In this document: positions 9,943 through 20,562 of the stretch, in pieces | How positions within the stretch are numbered: position 1 is the stretch's first letter | Layout: each line of letters starts with the position of its first letter | Origin: Microbacterium sp. Bi121 | Lineage (GTDB): Bacteria > Actinomycetota > Actinomycetes > Actinomycetales > Microbacteriaceae | Assembly (NCBI RefSeq): GCF_918698005.1 | Contig: NZ_CAKKLJ010000008.1 | Span: 1-64,000 of the forward strand | Direction of reading: 5' to 3' | DNA: 64,000 bases | Position numbers and translations under genes: made by a program | The notes under the pieces: generated by a model | Databases searched by the model: none | What the model was told of the DNA's origin: nothing | The model's input: only the letters and a program-made list of their open reading frames with translations

Positions 9943-10874
9943 GCCGTCACCCCTGATTCTCCGAGTACCACTTCGGTTCCGATTCCCTTGCTGGTGAACA
10001 GTTCGACGAGCACGGAGTGCTTCACCCGCCCGTCGATGATGGCAGCGGCATCCACCCCGCCCTCGACGGCATCCAGGCAGGCGCGCATCTTCGGGATCAT
10101 GCCGGACTCGAGGTTCGGCAGCATGGCGACGAGCTGCTGCGAGGTGATGTGCGAGACGAGCGAGTCGCGGTTGGGCCAATCGGCGTAGAGGCCCGGTACG
10201 TCGGTGAGGATCACGAGCTTGCGCGCGTTGAGCGCGACAGCGAGGGCGGATGCCGCGGCATCCGCATTCACGTTCAGCGACTGCCCCGGGTTGTCCAGGT
10301 CAGGCGCGATGCTGGAGATCACCGGGATGCGACCGGCGGCGAGGTGGTCGAGCACCGCGGTCGGGTCGACCTGCACGACATCGCCGACTCGGCCGAGGTC
10401 GACCTGCTCGCCGTCGATCACCACGCCGCGGCGGCGGCCTCCGAACAGGCCGGCGTCCTCACCGCTGAGCCCCGTCGCGATCGGCCCGTGCGAGTTGATC
10501 TTCGCGACGAGCTGCGGATTCACCTGCCCGGTGAGCACCATGCGAACGACGCTGATGGCCTCGGTGTTGGTGACGCGATAGCCGCCCTTGAACTCGCTCG
10601 GGATCGCGAGCCGATCGAGCATGTTCGAGATCTGCGGGCCGCCGCCGTGAACCACGACCGGCTGCACGCCGACGTAGCGAAGGTAGGCGATGTCCTGGGC
10701 GAACGCCTCCTGCAGCTCGTCCGAGACCATCGCGTTGCCGCCGTACTTGACGACGACGATCTGGTCGCGGAACTTCTTCAGCCACGGCAGCGATTCGATG
10801 AGGGTCGCCGCCTTCTCGGCCGCGACGTCAGGCGGCGTGTCCTGGATGTCGGCTGTTTCCTGGATGTCTGTCAT
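9939..10874 (-). CDS. argB: Acetylglutamate kinase
   Basis: Phosphorylates N-acetylglutamate, the usual feedback-controlled step of the cyclic arginine pathway. The 311-residue protein has VVKYGGNAM for the phosphate loop, [10 protein letters not shown] for substrate binding and [13 protein letters not shown] near the C-terminal half. The N-terminal extension before residue 30 ([14 protein letters not shown]) resembles those of arginine-inhibited forms. It sits in frame order C-J-B-D-F with 4-bp overlaps at both ends. Confidence 0.95.
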   Translation of the reverse strand: MTDIQETADIQDTPPDVAAEKAATLIESLPWLKKFRDQIVVVKYGGNAMVSDELQEAFAQDIAYLRYVGVQPVVVHGGGPQISNMLDRLAIPSEFKGGYRVTNTEAISVVRMVLTGQVNPQLVAKINSHGPIATGLSGEDAGLFGGRRRGVVIDGEQVDLGRVGDVVQVDPTAVLDHLAAGRIPVISSIAPDLDNPGQSLNVNADAAASALAVALNARKLVILTDVPGLYADWPNRDSLVSHITSQQLVAMLPNLESGMIPKMRACLDAVEGGVDAAAIIDGRVKHSVLVELFTSKGIGTEVVLGESGVTA

Positions 10875-12028
10875 GAGGCGTAGGCGCTGTTCTCGTGGAC
10901 GTAGTCGTGCGTGAGGTCGTTGGTGCGGATCGTCGCCTCGGCGTCGCCCACCTGCAGGTCGATGTGCAGGTCGGTCGCGCGCGGGGTGAGGTCGACGTCT
11001 TCGCGCGGGCGGTCGGGGCCGCCCTTGCTGCACACGCGCACGCCGTTCATCCAGACGTCGACGTCGTACGGGTCGAACTGCGCACCGGTCGTGCCGATCG
11101 CGGCGAGCACGCGCCCCCAGTTCGGGTCGTTGCCGAAGATCGCTGCCTTGAAGAGGTTGTTGCGAGCGACGGAGCGGCCGACTTCGACGGCATCCTGCTC
11201 GGTGACAGCCCCAGTGACGCGGATCGTGATGTCGTGACTCGCGCCCTCGGCGTCGCCCTGGAGCATGACGGCGAGTCGATCGCTGAGCTCGGTGAGCGCT
11301 GCGGTGAACTCCTCGATGTCGGGCTTGACGCCGCTCGCGCCGTTGGCGAGCAGCGTCACCTGATCGTTCGTCGACATGCAGCCATCGGAGTCGAGCCGGT
11401 CGAAGGTCTTCCCGGTCGCGGCGCGCAGGGCCGTGTCGGCCTCGATCGCCTCGAGATCGGCGTCGGTGGTGATCACGACGAGCATCGTCGCGAGCCCCGG
11501 CGCCAGCATCCCAGCACCCTTGGCCATGCCGCCGATCGACCAGCCGTCGCGCGTGACGACGGCGGTCTTGGCGATCGTGTCGGTCGTCATGATCGCCTGA
11601 GCGGCGGCGTCTCCCCCGTCGGCAGACAGCGCCGCGATCGCCTGCTCCGTGCCGTCGAGCACCTTCGCGCGGAACGCCTCGTCGCCGGTTCCGATGAGTC
11701 CGGTGGAGCAGACCAGGATGTCGCCGGCACTCACATCGAGAAGCTCGGCCGCCTTCTCGGCGGTCTGGTGCGTGGTCTGGAACCCGAAGCTGCCGGTGAA
11801 GCAGTTGGCGCCGCCGGAGTTGAGAACGATGGCCTCGACGGTGCGGTCGAGGATGACCTGCTGCGACCAGATGATCGGGTTCGCCTTAGCGCGGTTGCTC
11901 GTGAACACGGCGGCTCCGACCTTGCGCGGGCCACGGTTGACGACCACGGCGACGTCGGGCTTGCCGGTGGACTTGAGACCTGCGGCGACGCCCGCCGCTT
12001 CGAATCCCTGGGGTGCGGTGACGCTCAT
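10871..12028 (-). CDS. argJ: Bifunctional glutamate N-acetyltransferase / ornithine acetyltransferase
   Basis: Recycles the acetyl group from N-acetylornithine to glutamate, and in bifunctional forms can use acetyl-CoA. The 385-residue precursor shows the self-cleavage site within [12 protein letters not shown], where the Thr becomes the N-terminal nucleophile of the beta chain, plus [10 protein letters not shown] and SFNRxDSDG-like ([13 protein letters not shown]) signatures. It overlaps argC and argB by 4 bp each. Presence of argJ means the cluster needs no separate argA or argE. Confidence 0.95.
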   Translation of the reverse strand: MSVTAPQGFEAAGVAAGLKSTGKPDVAVVVNRGPRKVGAAVFTSNRAKANPIIWSQQVILDRTVEAIVLNSGGANCFTGSFGFQTTHQTAEKAAELLDVSAGDILVCSTGLIGTGDEAFRAKVLDGTEQAIAALSADGGDAAAQAIMTTDTIAKTAVVTRDGWSIGGMAKGAGMLAPGLATMLVVITTDADLEAIEADTALRAATGKTFDRLDSDGCMSTNDQVTLLANGASGVKPDIEEFTAALTELSDRLAVMLQGDAEGASHDITIRVTGAVTEQDAVEVGRSVARNNLFKAAIFGNDPNWGRVLAAIGTTGAQFDPYDVDVWMNGVRVCSKGGPDRPREDVDLTPRATDLHIDLQVGDAEATIRTNDLTHDYVHENSAYAS

Positions 12029-13068
12029 GGTGCCACTCCGTTCACAGTGAGGGCGCGGTCTTCCGGAAGGCCGAGCGCGAGGTTCATGGATTGGATGGCA
12101 GCGCCGGCGGTGCCCTTGACGAGATTGTCGACGGCCGTGACGACGGTCACCCGGTTCGCAGCCCTGTCGATCGCGAGGCCCATCAGAGCCGTGTTCGCGC
12201 CGAGGACGTCGGCGGTGCGCGGGAAGGCTCCCTCCGGCAGCAGCTGCACGAACGTCTCGTCGCCGTAGGCGCTCTGCCAGGCTTCGCGGATCTGCTCGTC
12301 GGTCACGCCTTCGACGATGGGCGCTGTGGAGGTGGCGAGGATGCCGCGCGCCATCGGCACGAGGACCGGGGTGAAGGAGATCCGCGGGTCTGCGGCGCCG
12401 GCGTCGCGAAGCGCCTGCTGGATCTCGGGGATGTGCCGGTGCGTGCCGCCGACCGCGTACGGGTTGGCCGTACCGAGCAGTTCGCTGCCGAGCAGATGGG
12501 GCTTCAGGCTCTTGCCTGCGCCGGAGGGCCCGACGGCGAGGACGCTGACGATGTCGGACGGGTCGATGACGCCCGCTGCCACACCGGGCGCGAGGCTGAG
12601 GCTCACCGTGGAGGCATTGCAGCCCGGGGCTGCGATCCGCGTGGCGGTGCGCAGGGTCTCGCGCTGCTTCGAGTCGCCCGTGGGCAGTTCAGGGACACCG
12701 TACGCCCAGGGATCGTGGAAGTGTCCGCCGTAGAAGGCGTCCCAGGATTCCTGCGAGGTGAGCCGGTGGTCGGCACCGGCGTCGATGACCAGCGGCACCT
12801 CGCCGAGGGCATCCGTGTACTGTCCCGATTGGCCGTGCGGGAGCGCGAGGAACACGATGTCGTGGCCGGCGAGGATCTCGGGCGTGGTGTCCTGCAGCGT
12901 CAGATGGGCGAGGGAGCGCAGGTGCGGCTGATGCTGGACCAGTGGCTGTCCCGCGTTCGAGTGCGCGGTCACGGTACGGATCTCGATGTCAGGATGACTG
13001 GCCAGGAGGCGCAGGATCTCGCCGCCCGCATAGCCGGATGCGCCGGAGACGGCGACGGTATACGTCAT
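12025..13068 (-). CDS. argC: N-acetyl-gamma-glutamyl-phosphate reductase
   Basis: First gene of the arg operon. The 347-residue NADPH-dependent reductase has the Rossmann motif [10 protein letters not shown] at the N-terminus and the catalytic cysteine in AAPGCNAS. A likely leaderless promoter precedes it: TAAGGT (13080-13075) ends 6 nt before the ATG. I looked for an obvious paired ARG box upstream and did not find one. ArgR is not encoded in the window. Confidence 0.95.
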   Translation of the reverse strand: MTYTVAVSGASGYAGGEILRLLASHPDIEIRTVTAHSNAGQPLVQHQPHLRSLAHLTLQDTTPEILAGHDIVFLALPHGQSGQYTDALGEVPLVIDAGADHRLTSQESWDAFYGGHFHDPWAYGVPELPTGDSKQRETLRTATRIAAPGCNASTVSLSLAPGVAAGVIDPSDIVSVLAVGPSGAGKSLKPHLLGSELLGTANPYAVGGTHRHIPEIQQALRDAGAADPRISFTPVLVPMARGILATSTAPIVEGVTDEQIREAWQSAYGDETFVQLLPEGAFPRTADVLGANTALMGLAIDRAANRVTVVTAVDNLVKGTAGAAIQSMNLALGLPEDRALTVNGVAP

Positions 13069-13399
13069 GTTTCTACCTTAACGGTGCGGGATGGTCGCCC
13101 CTGGGGTGACGACGATCCCTGAGCTTGTCGAAGGGTCCGAGGCGGCGACTCCGGCGCTCGACCCTCCGGCACAGGGCACGGTTCGGGGAGCGCAGAGGTC
13201 GCCTAGAGTCGGCGGCCGCCCTTCGACAGGTTCAGGGACCGTCGGCTGCGGCGTCGGCGCACCACGGTGACGCTCGAAACACGCGTCGAAGAGGTGATTG
13301 CGGCCGAAGGCATGTCGCGACAGTAGCGCTCGCGGCGCAGCATCCGCAAATCGTGCGACGCGGATGCCGTCACACGGTCCTCGTCACTCAGCGCCCGTG
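13069..13399. other. Intergenic region upstream of argC
   Basis: This 331-bp stretch contains the argC promoter at its left end and two copies of the dispersed repeat. The rest shows no coding pattern that I trust. A 19-codon frame (GTG 13266 to TAG) and a 36-codon minus frame through the repeat exist but look accidental. Confidence 0.6.
13117..13240. repeat. Two inverted copies of the CCCTGAGCTTGTCGAAGGG repeat
   Basis: One copy runs 13117-13138 (CCCTGAGCTTGTCGAAGGG followed by TCC). The other is inverted at 13219-13240 (CCCTTCGACAGGTTCAGGG followed by ACC). Together they could form a long-range hairpin. Both match the copy at 2471-2488. Confidence 0.7.
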
Positions 13400-14365
13400 T
13401 CAAGAGGCGAGTTCGGCGAGGAGCGCTTTCTCGTCCGCGCGGGTGAGACCGGCACGGCGGGGTCGGTCGAGTCCGCGGGCGCGCTCGTCGTCGAGCACGC
13501 GGGCGATGATCTCCTCGAGCGGGCTCTGGATGCCGCCGGCCGCTGTGTACGCGGCGTTCGAGCGGGTCATGAACCCCGACCACTCGATCGGCAGCCACAA
13601 CGGCAGCGACCGCTCCCCCATCCACGGCTGAACCTCGTGGGCGTCCAACCAGGCGTCGGCGGCGACGAAAGTCTCACCTTCGTGGTCGGCTGCTGTGCGG
13701 AACATCGCCAGCACTTCATCGAGCGGGCGCGGGTCTCCGATGGCGTTGCGGATGCCGGCGAGTGCGGTGTTCGCCGCGAACGCGGCGAGATCGTCGACGT
13801 CGATCACCTGCGCGAATCGACCCTCGCCGTTCGGCACCAGGACCGGGTCTGCACCGGCCCGGTCGAAGGCGGAGGCCCAGTAGCCGAAACGATCGCTGGG
13901 GTCGCCGACCCCGACGATCAGGCCGGGGCGAATGATGTGCGCCCGATCGGCCAGGGTGCGCACGGCCTCTTCCGCCGCGACCTTCTGCGCGGCGTACTCG
14001 TACTCGTCTCCGTCCTGCGCCGGCGCCTCGAGTCGAGCCGTCTCGTCGGCGTCGTGAGCGTCGGCATCGGCGTACACGGAGATCGACGAGATGTATGTCC
14101 AGTGCGCTGCGCGATCTCCCAGTGCTGCGACGGCTTCGCGCACGTGGATGGCCCGGGACGAGATGTCGACGACCTCATCCCACTCGCGATCGAGGAGCTC
14201 GTAGACGTCCGCGTCGTCGCGATCACCGCGCACGAGCACTGTCCCATCCAGCGAGGGGCGCTCCCCTCGTGCCAGGCAGGTGACGCGAGCACCGGCATCC
14301 AGCCAGCGTCGTGCGATGCGTCCCGACAACCACCCCGTGCCGCCGAGGATCAGTACGTCTGTCAT
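13400..14365 (-). CDS. NAD-dependent epimerase/dehydratase (extended SDR-like)
   Basis: The product has 321 residues. The N-terminal VLILGGTGWLSGRIARRW is a Rossmann dinucleotide site of the extended SDR type. YISSISVYAD and the later YEYAAQKVAAEEAV resemble the Ser and Tyr-x3-Lys catalytic regions, although the Tyr and Lys spacing is not the textbook form. The substrate is unknown. The start is supported by TGGCAT (14377-14372), 6 nt upstream of the ATG. It stands alone between argC and the HNH gene. Confidence 0.75.
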   Translation of the reverse strand: MTDVLILGGTGWLSGRIARRWLDAGARVTCLARGERPSLDGTVLVRGDRDDADVYELLDREWDEVVDISSRAIHVREAVAALGDRAAHWTYISSISVYADADAHDADETARLEAPAQDGDEYEYAAQKVAAEEAVRTLADRAHIIRPGLIVGVGDPSDRFGYWASAFDRAGADPVLVPNGEGRFAQVIDVDDLAAFAANTALAGIRNAIGDPRPLDEVLAMFRTAADHEGETFVAADAWLDAHEVQPWMGERSLPLWLPIEWSGFMTRSNAAYTAAGGIQSPLEEIIARVLDDERARGLDRPRRAGLTRADEKALLAELAS

Positions 14366-14498
14366 GCGTCCATGCCATCACCACGAAGATCCCGAGGGAA
14401 GCGATTCCGCTCTGAGCAGACGGAGCTGGAACGGTGTCAGGCCGGGTCAGTGCCGTGCCACGCCTGGTCAATGGTGCACCGGTCAGAAAGGCGCCAAG

Positions 14499-15872
14499 TC
14501 AGAACGGCGGAGCAACGAGATCGGGAACGACCGAAGCGGCTGTGACATCGTCGGTGGCTCGGAATTCCGGTGGCGGTGCCGTGCTGCGGAACCCTGTCGG
14601 GGTGGTGACTTCGACGGTGCCGTCCGGCCGGGATCGGTAGATGGCGCGGGTTCGATGCCGGTCCACATGATGTCGCGGACACAGCGGGCGCAGGTCGTCG
14701 AGATTCGTCTTTCCGCCCCGGGCCCAGGGTGTGTCGTGGTCGATGTCGGCATCGAGGGCGAGGCGGGTGCAGCCGTCGACAGCGCAGGTGCCGTGCTGCA
14801 GGATCAACCAATCGCGCTGGGCCTGTGTGGCATGGCGCCTGCGGCGGTCCATATCGATGACCACGCTGCGGATCGGGTCGACGACCACCCGCCGGAACAC
14901 ACCGATATCGAGGAACAGCTGCTTCGCGGTGAGCGGATCGATGGGGCCGTGCCCGACGATCTCCGCCGACTGCGCAGGAAGGTCAGCCGCGTCGACGCCT
15001 TCGGTGCCTTCAGTACCGTTGGCGCCGCCGACACGTTCACCGTCGAGGAGTTGGACGGGTACGGTGACGAAGATCTTCGTCTGCGCCGCCCGATCGGTAC
15101 CGACCCCGCGCAGCCACTCCGAGAACAGATCAGCGCGGATCTGCGCGATCGTGCGCGCCTCGCACGGGTCGTTCTTCTTGACCTGTTTCGCGGTCGCGGT
15201 GAGCCGCCGGTCCGCGGCGATCGCCTCTGACGTGGGGATGTACGCGTTGATCCAGCTCATCTGGTGGTCCTGATGATCAAAACACACCCGCCGGTCGGCC
15301 AGCGCCCGCGTGTGCCGCACCTCCGCCGGCTCCGGATCCAGGCGGTCGACGAGACGCCGCAGGCGGCGCAGGACGTTCGCCGGCGAACACGAGAACACCC
15401 ACTCCGACATCGCCTCATCGATCCGCCGCGCCGCCTCCCGTGCGGCATCCTGCTGCTCCGGTGTGGCGTTCGCGGGCGCACGCAGACGCTGCACCGCCGA
15501 CACAGCACGCGACACCAGATACATCGACACGAACCCGTCCCGGGCGTGATGCCACAGATTCGGCAACTGCCGCATCGCCGCCTGCACCACTGACAGCTCG
15601 GCCCGAACATCGTCCTCGGAGCGCTTCAGGCGCAGAGCGATGTCGAAGACCGCGGCACGCTCGGCCTGATCGGCAGCATCGGTCCCGCACTCGTGCACGT
15701 ACACCTCGGGGTTGTGGCGAGCGAGTGCGACAGCATCTGCCATCTGGGCCGCGCGACGCGCCGCATACCGGTTCAGATCGATGTCGGCGCACTGCAGATC
15801 GTCCAACGCAGACTCGAGCGTGAACGCGGCATCCCGAGGCCGGTCATCCACATCATCGAAGAACTGCTCCAT
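14499..15872 (-). CDS. DUF222 and HNH endonuclease domain protein (13E12 repeat family)
   Basis: The 457-residue protein has an N-terminal helical DUF222 region (residues 1 to about 330). A C-terminal HNH nuclease domain (about 365-415) follows, with CAVDGCTR, DIDHDTPWARGGKTNLDDLRPLC and RHHVDRH, the metal- and DNA-binding residues. Such genes are abundant and multi-copy in actinobacteria (REP13E12 in Mycobacterium) and may be selfish. The upstream region has TACCAT (15884-15879) 6 nt before the ATG. DNA just upstream is unusually AT-rich. Positions 14366-14498 contain nothing else recognisable. Confidence 0.85.
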   Translation of the reverse strand: MEQFFDDVDDRPRDAAFTLESALDDLQCADIDLNRYAARRAAQMADAVALARHNPEVYVHECGTDAADQAERAAVFDIALRLKRSEDDVRAELSVVQAAMRQLPNLWHHARDGFVSMYLVSRAVSAVQRLRAPANATPEQQDAAREAARRIDEAMSEWVFSCSPANVLRRLRRLVDRLDPEPAEVRHTRALADRRVCFDHQDHQMSWINAYIPTSEAIAADRRLTATAKQVKKNDPCEARTIAQIRADLFSEWLRGVGTDRAAQTKIFVTVPVQLLDGERVGGANGTEGTEGVDAADLPAQSAEIVGHGPIDPLTAKQLFLDIGVFRRVVVDPIRSVVIDMDRRRRHATQAQRDWLILQHGTCAVDGCTRLALDADIDHDTPWARGGKTNLDDLRPLCPRHHVDRHRTRAIYRSRPDGTVEVTTPTGFRSTAPPPEFRATDDVTAASVVPDLVAPPF

Positions 15873-16057
15873 GAACCCATGGTAGCACTTCTAGACGATT
15901 TTGAACAGACTGTATAGAAATGCACATCGTATTTATCTGCGAATCGCAAACGATGCGAGACCCACCTGATTCGACCCTAGCGAGAACCTCGGACGCCCCT
16001 TTCGGGCACGACAGAGCAGCGCGACGTCCGCATCACGCCGCGCTGCTTCCGACGCGA

Positions 16058-18574
16058 TCAGTCGCGGATGCTCGCCCCGAAGCGCTCGGTGGCCACGGCG
16101 ACCCCGGCGAGCTTCGCCTCGGTCGCCTCTGCGGCCGTCAGCGTGCGATCCGGGGCGCGGAACCGCAGCGCGAACGTCAAGCTCTTCTGCCCGGCATCCA
16201 ACCCCTGGCCGCGGTAGTCGTCGACGAGACGCACCGACTCGAGCAACTCCCCCGCACCTTCTACGAGAGCCGCTCGCAGATCGGCGGCCGTGACGTCGGA
16301 TGAGACGACCAGCGACACGTCCTGCGTCGCGGCCGTGTACGTCGAGAGCGATGCGGCGACGACCCGGTCACCCGCGAGTGACAGGATGCCGTCGAGGTCG
16401 AGCTCCAGCACGACGGCGCGACCGGGCAGATCAGCGTCCGCCGCGACGCTCGGGTGCAGTTCGCCGATGTGGCCGACCGGCTTTCCGGCGACGCTGAGTG
16501 CACCGGAACGCCCAGGGTGAAGGGCTGCACGGCGTCCCTGCGCGACATCGATCTCGACGCCGGCCGCGACGGCGATGACGCGCACGGCGTCGAGGGCGTC
16601 CGAGAGCCCGTACGGCTCGACGGCGCGACCCGGCTGACGAGCAGTGGCGTTGCCGGTGAAGAGCGCGGCGACGTGACGACGCTGCGGCGGGATCGAGGCG
16701 TTGAGCTGTGCGAGCTTCTCGTCCGAGGGGCGCTGTCCGAGCGGCGGCACCTCATCAGTGCCGTACGTCACGCCCGGATCCGGCAGGAACACCGAACCGG
16801 TCTCGAAGATCGCCAGGTCGGTGAGACCGCGGGCGATGTTGCGGTGCGCGATCTGCAGGAGGCCGGGGATCAGCGAGCGACGAAGGAACGGCGCCTGACC
16901 GTCCAGCGGATTCGCGAGCTTGATGCTCGGCAGCTTCTCGCCCTCTCCGGCATCCGACCAGTCCCAGGCCGAGCCGTGGAGGTCGTTCTGCGCCTCGGTC
17001 GTGAACGGGAACGCCGGAGTCTCGACGAGTCCGGCGGCCGCCAGCGCATTGGCGACGCGGCGGCGCCCCTGCTGCGCGGCGGTCAGACCGCGCCCGGCCG
17101 GCGGCGTCGGCAGTACAGACGGCACACGATCAAGACCATGGATGCGTGCGACCTCTTCGGCCAGCGTCCACTTGTCGGTGAGGTCGGGGCGCCAGCTCGG
17201 CGGAATCGCGTGCCATCCGTCCGACGTCTCGGTGACCTCGGCGCCGATCGTCTCGAGGGCGCCCACGATCTCCTCGTCGGTGTAGTCCACGCCGATGAGC
17301 GCCGGCACGAACTCGGCCGGCAAGGCGATGCCGGCGATCTCGAACTCGGAGTACAGTGCCCCGCCGATCTCGTCGATCCGGCCGCCGGCGAGCTCGACCA
17401 TGAGGTCGGCGACGCGGCGTGCGGCGACGAAAGGCACGAGCGGGTCGACGCCGCGCTCGAATCGCTTGGAGGCCTCGCTCGGCAGCTTGTGGCGGCGCGC
17501 GGTGCGCGCGATCGAGATCGGATCGAAGATCGCCGCCTCGACGAGCACGTTGCGGGTGGCATCCGACATCTCGGTCGTGCCGCCGCCCATGACGCCGGCG
17601 AGGCCGATCGGACCGGACTCATCGGTGATCAGCAGATCCTCGATGTGGAGCTTGCGCTCCTGGCCGTCGAGCGTGGTCATCTTCTCGCCGGGCTGCGCAC
17701 GGCGCACCGTGATCCCGCCTGAGAGCTTGTCGAGGTCGTAGCCGTGGATCGGGTTGCCGAGCTCGAGCATCACGTAGTTGGTGATGTCGATCAGGATGCC
17801 GAGCGACCGGATGCCGGCGAGCGAGAGTCGCGCGACCATCCACGGCGGAGTCGGGCGGGTCGGGTCGACATCGCGCACGACACGCACCACGAACTCCTGC
17901 ACAGCGACGTTGTCGCGGAGCGGCTCGGCGTCCACAGCGAGCGGGAAGCCGGCACCGGGCTGAACATCGGTCCACTCGTGCTCGGCGGGGTCGCGGAAGT
18001 CGGCACCCGTCGCGTGCGCGTACTCGCGGGCGACGCCGCGAATGGAGAACGCGTAGCCGCGGTCCGGGGTGACATTGATCTCGACGGCCTCGTCGTCGAG
18101 ACCCAGCAGAGCGATGGCATCCGTTCCGACCGGGGCGTCGATTCCGAGCGTCGACAGGATCAGGATGCCGTTGTGCTCGTCTCCGAGACCCAGTTCGCGC
18201 GCTGACGCGATCATGCCGTCCGAGACGTGACCGTAGGTCTTGCGCGCGGCGATCGGGAAGGGTCCTGGGAGCACGGCGCCCGGGAGCGTCACGACGACCT
18301 TGTCACCGACGGCGAAGTTCGACGCGCCGCAGACGATGCCACGGGGCTCGGCCTCGCCGACGTCTACCTGGCACCAGCGGATCGTCTTGCCGTTCGACTG
18401 GGGCTCCTCATCGAACGACAGCACCTGGCCGACGACGACGGGACCGGCGATCTCGAAGCCGTGCAGCTCCTCCTCCTCGAACCCGACGGACACGAGCGCC
18501 GCGAAGACGTCCTCGGCCGTGGCATCCGCCGCCACATCGACGTATTCACGCAACCACGAAAGCGGGACGCGCAT
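16058..18574 (-). CDS. pheT: Phenylalanyl-tRNA synthetase beta subunit
   Basis: The 838-residue beta chain of the alpha2-beta2 synthetase contains an N-terminal tRNA-binding OB-fold (VVGQVLSFDEEPQ, VVCGASNFAVGD-like), B3/B4 editing domain, B5 domain and C-terminal ferredoxin-fold anticodon-binding domain (SLTFALRFRAPDRTL). It begins MRVPLSWLREYV, the standard start, and its ATG shares one base with the pheS stop (TGATG), so the subunits are translationally coupled. Confidence 0.95.
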   Translation of the reverse strand: MRVPLSWLREYVDVAADATAEDVFAALVSVGFEEEELHGFEIAGPVVVGQVLSFDEEPQSNGKTIRWCQVDVGEAEPRGIVCGASNFAVGDKVVVTLPGAVLPGPFPIAARKTYGHVSDGMIASARELGLGDEHNGILILSTLGIDAPVGTDAIALLGLDDEAVEINVTPDRGYAFSIRGVAREYAHATGADFRDPAEHEWTDVQPGAGFPLAVDAEPLRDNVAVQEFVVRVVRDVDPTRPTPPWMVARLSLAGIRSLGILIDITNYVMLELGNPIHGYDLDKLSGGITVRRAQPGEKMTTLDGQERKLHIEDLLITDESGPIGLAGVMGGGTTEMSDATRNVLVEAAIFDPISIARTARRHKLPSEASKRFERGVDPLVPFVAARRVADLMVELAGGRIDEIGGALYSEFEIAGIALPAEFVPALIGVDYTDEEIVGALETIGAEVTETSDGWHAIPPSWRPDLTDKWTLAEEVARIHGLDRVPSVLPTPPAGRGLTAAQQGRRRVANALAAAGLVETPAFPFTTEAQNDLHGSAWDWSDAGEGEKLPSIKLANPLDGQAPFLRRSLIPGLLQIAHRNIARGLTDLAIFETGSVFLPDPGVTYGTDEVPPLGQRPSDEKLAQLNASIPPQRRHVAALFTGNATARQPGRAVEPYGLSDALDAVRVIAVAAGVEIDVAQGRRAALHPGRSGALSVAGKPVGHIGELHPSVAADADLPGRAVVLELDLDGILSLAGDRVVAASLSTYTAATQDVSLVVSSDVTAADLRAALVEGAGELLESVRLVDDYRGQGLDAGQKSLTFALRFRAPDRTLTAAEATEAKLAGVAVATERFGASIRD

Positions 18575-19614
18575 CACACCACCATCCCGAACTGCTCGCT
18601 GAAACGGATATCGCCCTCGGCCATGTCGCGCATGTCCTGCACGTCGGAGCGGAACATCAGGCCGCGCTCGACGCCGATGCCGAATGCGAAGCCGCTGTAC
18701 ACCTCGGGGTCGATGCCCGCCGCACGCAGCACGTTGGGATTGACCATGCCGCAGCCGCCCCACTCGATCCAGCGTGCGCCGCCCTTGAAGGTCGGGTGCC
18801 ACAGGTCGAACTCGGCCGACGGCTCGGTGAAGGGGAAGAAGTTGGTGCGCAGACGGGTCTTGGCCTCATCGCCGAAGAGCTGCTTGGCCAGGTGGTCGAG
18901 CGTGCCCTTCAGATGCGCCATCGTGATGCCCTTGTCGACGACCAGGCCTTCGACCTGCGTGAAGACCGGAAGATGCGTGGCGTCGAACTCGTCGGTGCGG
19001 TACACGCGCCCGGGGCACAGCACGTAGATCGGCACCTCGCGGTCGAGCATCGAGCGCACCTGGACGGGGCTCGTGTGCGTGCGCATGACGAGGTGACGGT
19101 CGACCGGGTCGACGAAGAACGTGTCCTGCATCTGACGTGCGGGGTGGTCGACGTCGAAGTTCAGCGCGTCGAAGTTGAACCACTCGTGCTCGAGCTCCGG
19201 TCCTTCTGCGATCTCCCAGCCCATGCCGACGAAGACGTCCGAGATGTCGTCCTGGAGCTGCATGAGCGGATGCCGTGCCCCCATGCGCGTGCGGGAGGAG
19301 ACACCAGTGATGTCGACGCGCTCTTCCTCGAGGCGAGCGGCGAGCTCAGCTTCGGCGAGTTCGGCCTCCTTCGCAGTCAGCGCCTGGGTGACGCGACCAC
19401 GTCCCTGGCCGACGAGCTTGCCGAAGGTCGCCTTGTGCTCGGGGGCGACCTGGCGCATCGACGCGTTCAGGACCGCGAGCGGTGACCCTTCTGCGACGTG
19501 CGCGGCACGGGCCGCCTTCAGCTCTGCTGTGGTGGCAGCGGCGCCGATGGCCTCGAGTGCTGCGGCGACGGCGGATTCCACCGCCTCTGGGGTGATTTCT
19601 GGGGCATCAGACAC
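18574..19614 (-). CDS. pheS: Phenylalanyl-tRNA synthetase alpha subunit
   Basis: The catalytic class II subunit, 346 residues. It has an N-terminal coiled coil (about 1-100), motif 2 with the HTSPVQVR segment, and motif 3 GFAFGIGVERGLM near the C-terminus, which forms the ATP site. The GTG start at 19614 lies 8 nt after a TAGACT -10 hexamer (19628-19623), which predicts a leaderless pheST mRNA. That promoter touches the 3' end of the upstream glutamate permease gene. No tRNA-dependent attenuator was seen. Confidence 0.95.
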   Translation of the reverse strand: MSDAPEITPEAVESAVAAALEAIGAAATTAELKAARAAHVAEGSPLAVLNASMRQVAPEHKATFGKLVGQGRGRVTQALTAKEAELAEAELAARLEEERVDITGVSSRTRMGARHPLMQLQDDISDVFVGMGWEIAEGPELEHEWFNFDALNFDVDHPARQMQDTFFVDPVDRHLVMRTHTSPVQVRSMLDREVPIYVLCPGRVYRTDEFDATHLPVFTQVEGLVVDKGITMAHLKGTLDHLAKQLFGDEAKTRLRTNFFPFTEPSAEFDLWHPTFKGGARWIEWGGCGMVNPNVLRAAGIDPEVYSGFAFGIGVERGLMFRSDVQDMRDMAEGDIRFSEQFGMVV

Positions 19615-19644
19615 AACACAGGAGTCTACCGGCGGCGTCGCGCG

Positions 19645-20562
19645 TCAGATTGCCCCCGAGTTGTTGCCATCGAACTTGCCGGACCTCGTCTGCAGGGCGA
19701 TGAGCTCGGTGTCGGTGCCCTCGTGCATCACGGCCGCCTGATCGGCCGCGAGCGCCTTCATCTTCGGCGAGCGGCGGGTCTTGATCTCGGCCCACTTCGC
19801 GATGCCCGAGAGAATCAGACACATGATGATGTAGATGCCACCGATGATGAGCGCGGCCTGGAGGATCGGACGCCCCGGCTGCGAGCTCAGGAGCTTCGCG
19901 TAGTAGAGCAGCTCCTGGTAGGTGATGATGAACCCGAGCGCGGTGTCCTTCATCGTCACGACGAGCTGAGCCACGATCACCGGGAGCATCGCCCTGATCG
20001 CCTGCGGAAGCAGGATCAGCGTCATGACGCCGCTCTTGCGCAGGCCGATGGCGAAGCCGGCCTCCTTCTGGCCGCGTGGCAGCGATTCGATTCCAGCGCG
20101 CAGCGCCTCGGCAAGCACCGAGCCGTTGTAGAGCATGAGCGCGACGACCACGGCCCAGTAAGGATCGGTCTTCACGCCGAGCGTAGGCAGGCCGTAGTAC
20201 AGGATCATCATCATCACGAGCACCGGCACGGCGCGGAAGAACTCGGTGACGACGGTGACGGGCACCCGCACCCAGGCGTGGTCGGACATGCGCCCGATCG
20301 CGAGCACGAATCCGAGCGCGAGGCTGAGGACCGCGGCGAGGGCGAAGGCGCGCAGCGTGTTGAGCAGCATCTGGCCGATGGACGACCACACCACCGAGTA
20401 CGTGAAGACATTCCACTTCGCGGCGCTGAACTGGTTCGTGAGCGACAGGCGCCAGAGGAGCAACGCGATCACAGCGACGACGACGATGATCGTGACGATC
20501 GTGAGGATGAGGTTGCGGCGACGGGCGCGAGGGCCAGGGACGTCGAAGAGTACCGAGCTCAT
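19645..20562 (-). CDS. gluD: Glutamate-type amino acid ABC transporter permease (GluD-like)
   Basis: Polar amino acid permease of 305 residues with five or six membrane helices and the EAA loop (GQKEAGFAIGLRKSGVMTLILLPQAI). It follows an N-terminal basic stretch and a single long helix. The ATG overlaps the stop of the preceding permease gene by 4 bp. With gluA, gluB and gluC it forms a complete importer of the Corynebacterium GluABCD type; glutamate or a related amino acid is the likely substrate, inferred from operon order. Confidence 0.85.
   Translation of the reverse strand: MSSVLFDVPGPRARRRNLILTIVTIIVVVAVIALLLWRLSLTNQFSAAKWNVFTYSVVWSSIGQMLLNTLRAFALAAVLSLALGFVLAIGRMSDHAWVRVPVTVVTEFFRAVPVLVMMMILYYGLPTLGVKTDPYWAVVVALMLYNGSVLAEALRAGIESLPRGQKEAGFAIGLRKSGVMTLILLPQAIRAMLPVIVAQLVVTMKDTALGFIITYQELLYYAKLLSSQPGRPILQAALIIGGIYIIMCLILSGIAKWAEIKTRRSPKMKALAADQAAVMHEGTDTELIALQTRSGKFDGNNSGAI

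Noticed and set aside
13266-13325. A 19-codon frame as a leader peptide
   Set aside because: No ribosome site, no codon bias for an amino acid, and no gene directly downstream on that strand.
13203-13625. A minus-strand frame of 140 codons over the epimerase gene end
   Set aside because: It runs antisense-offset to the epimerase frame and through the dispersed repeat; composition is Arg-rich as in shadow frames.
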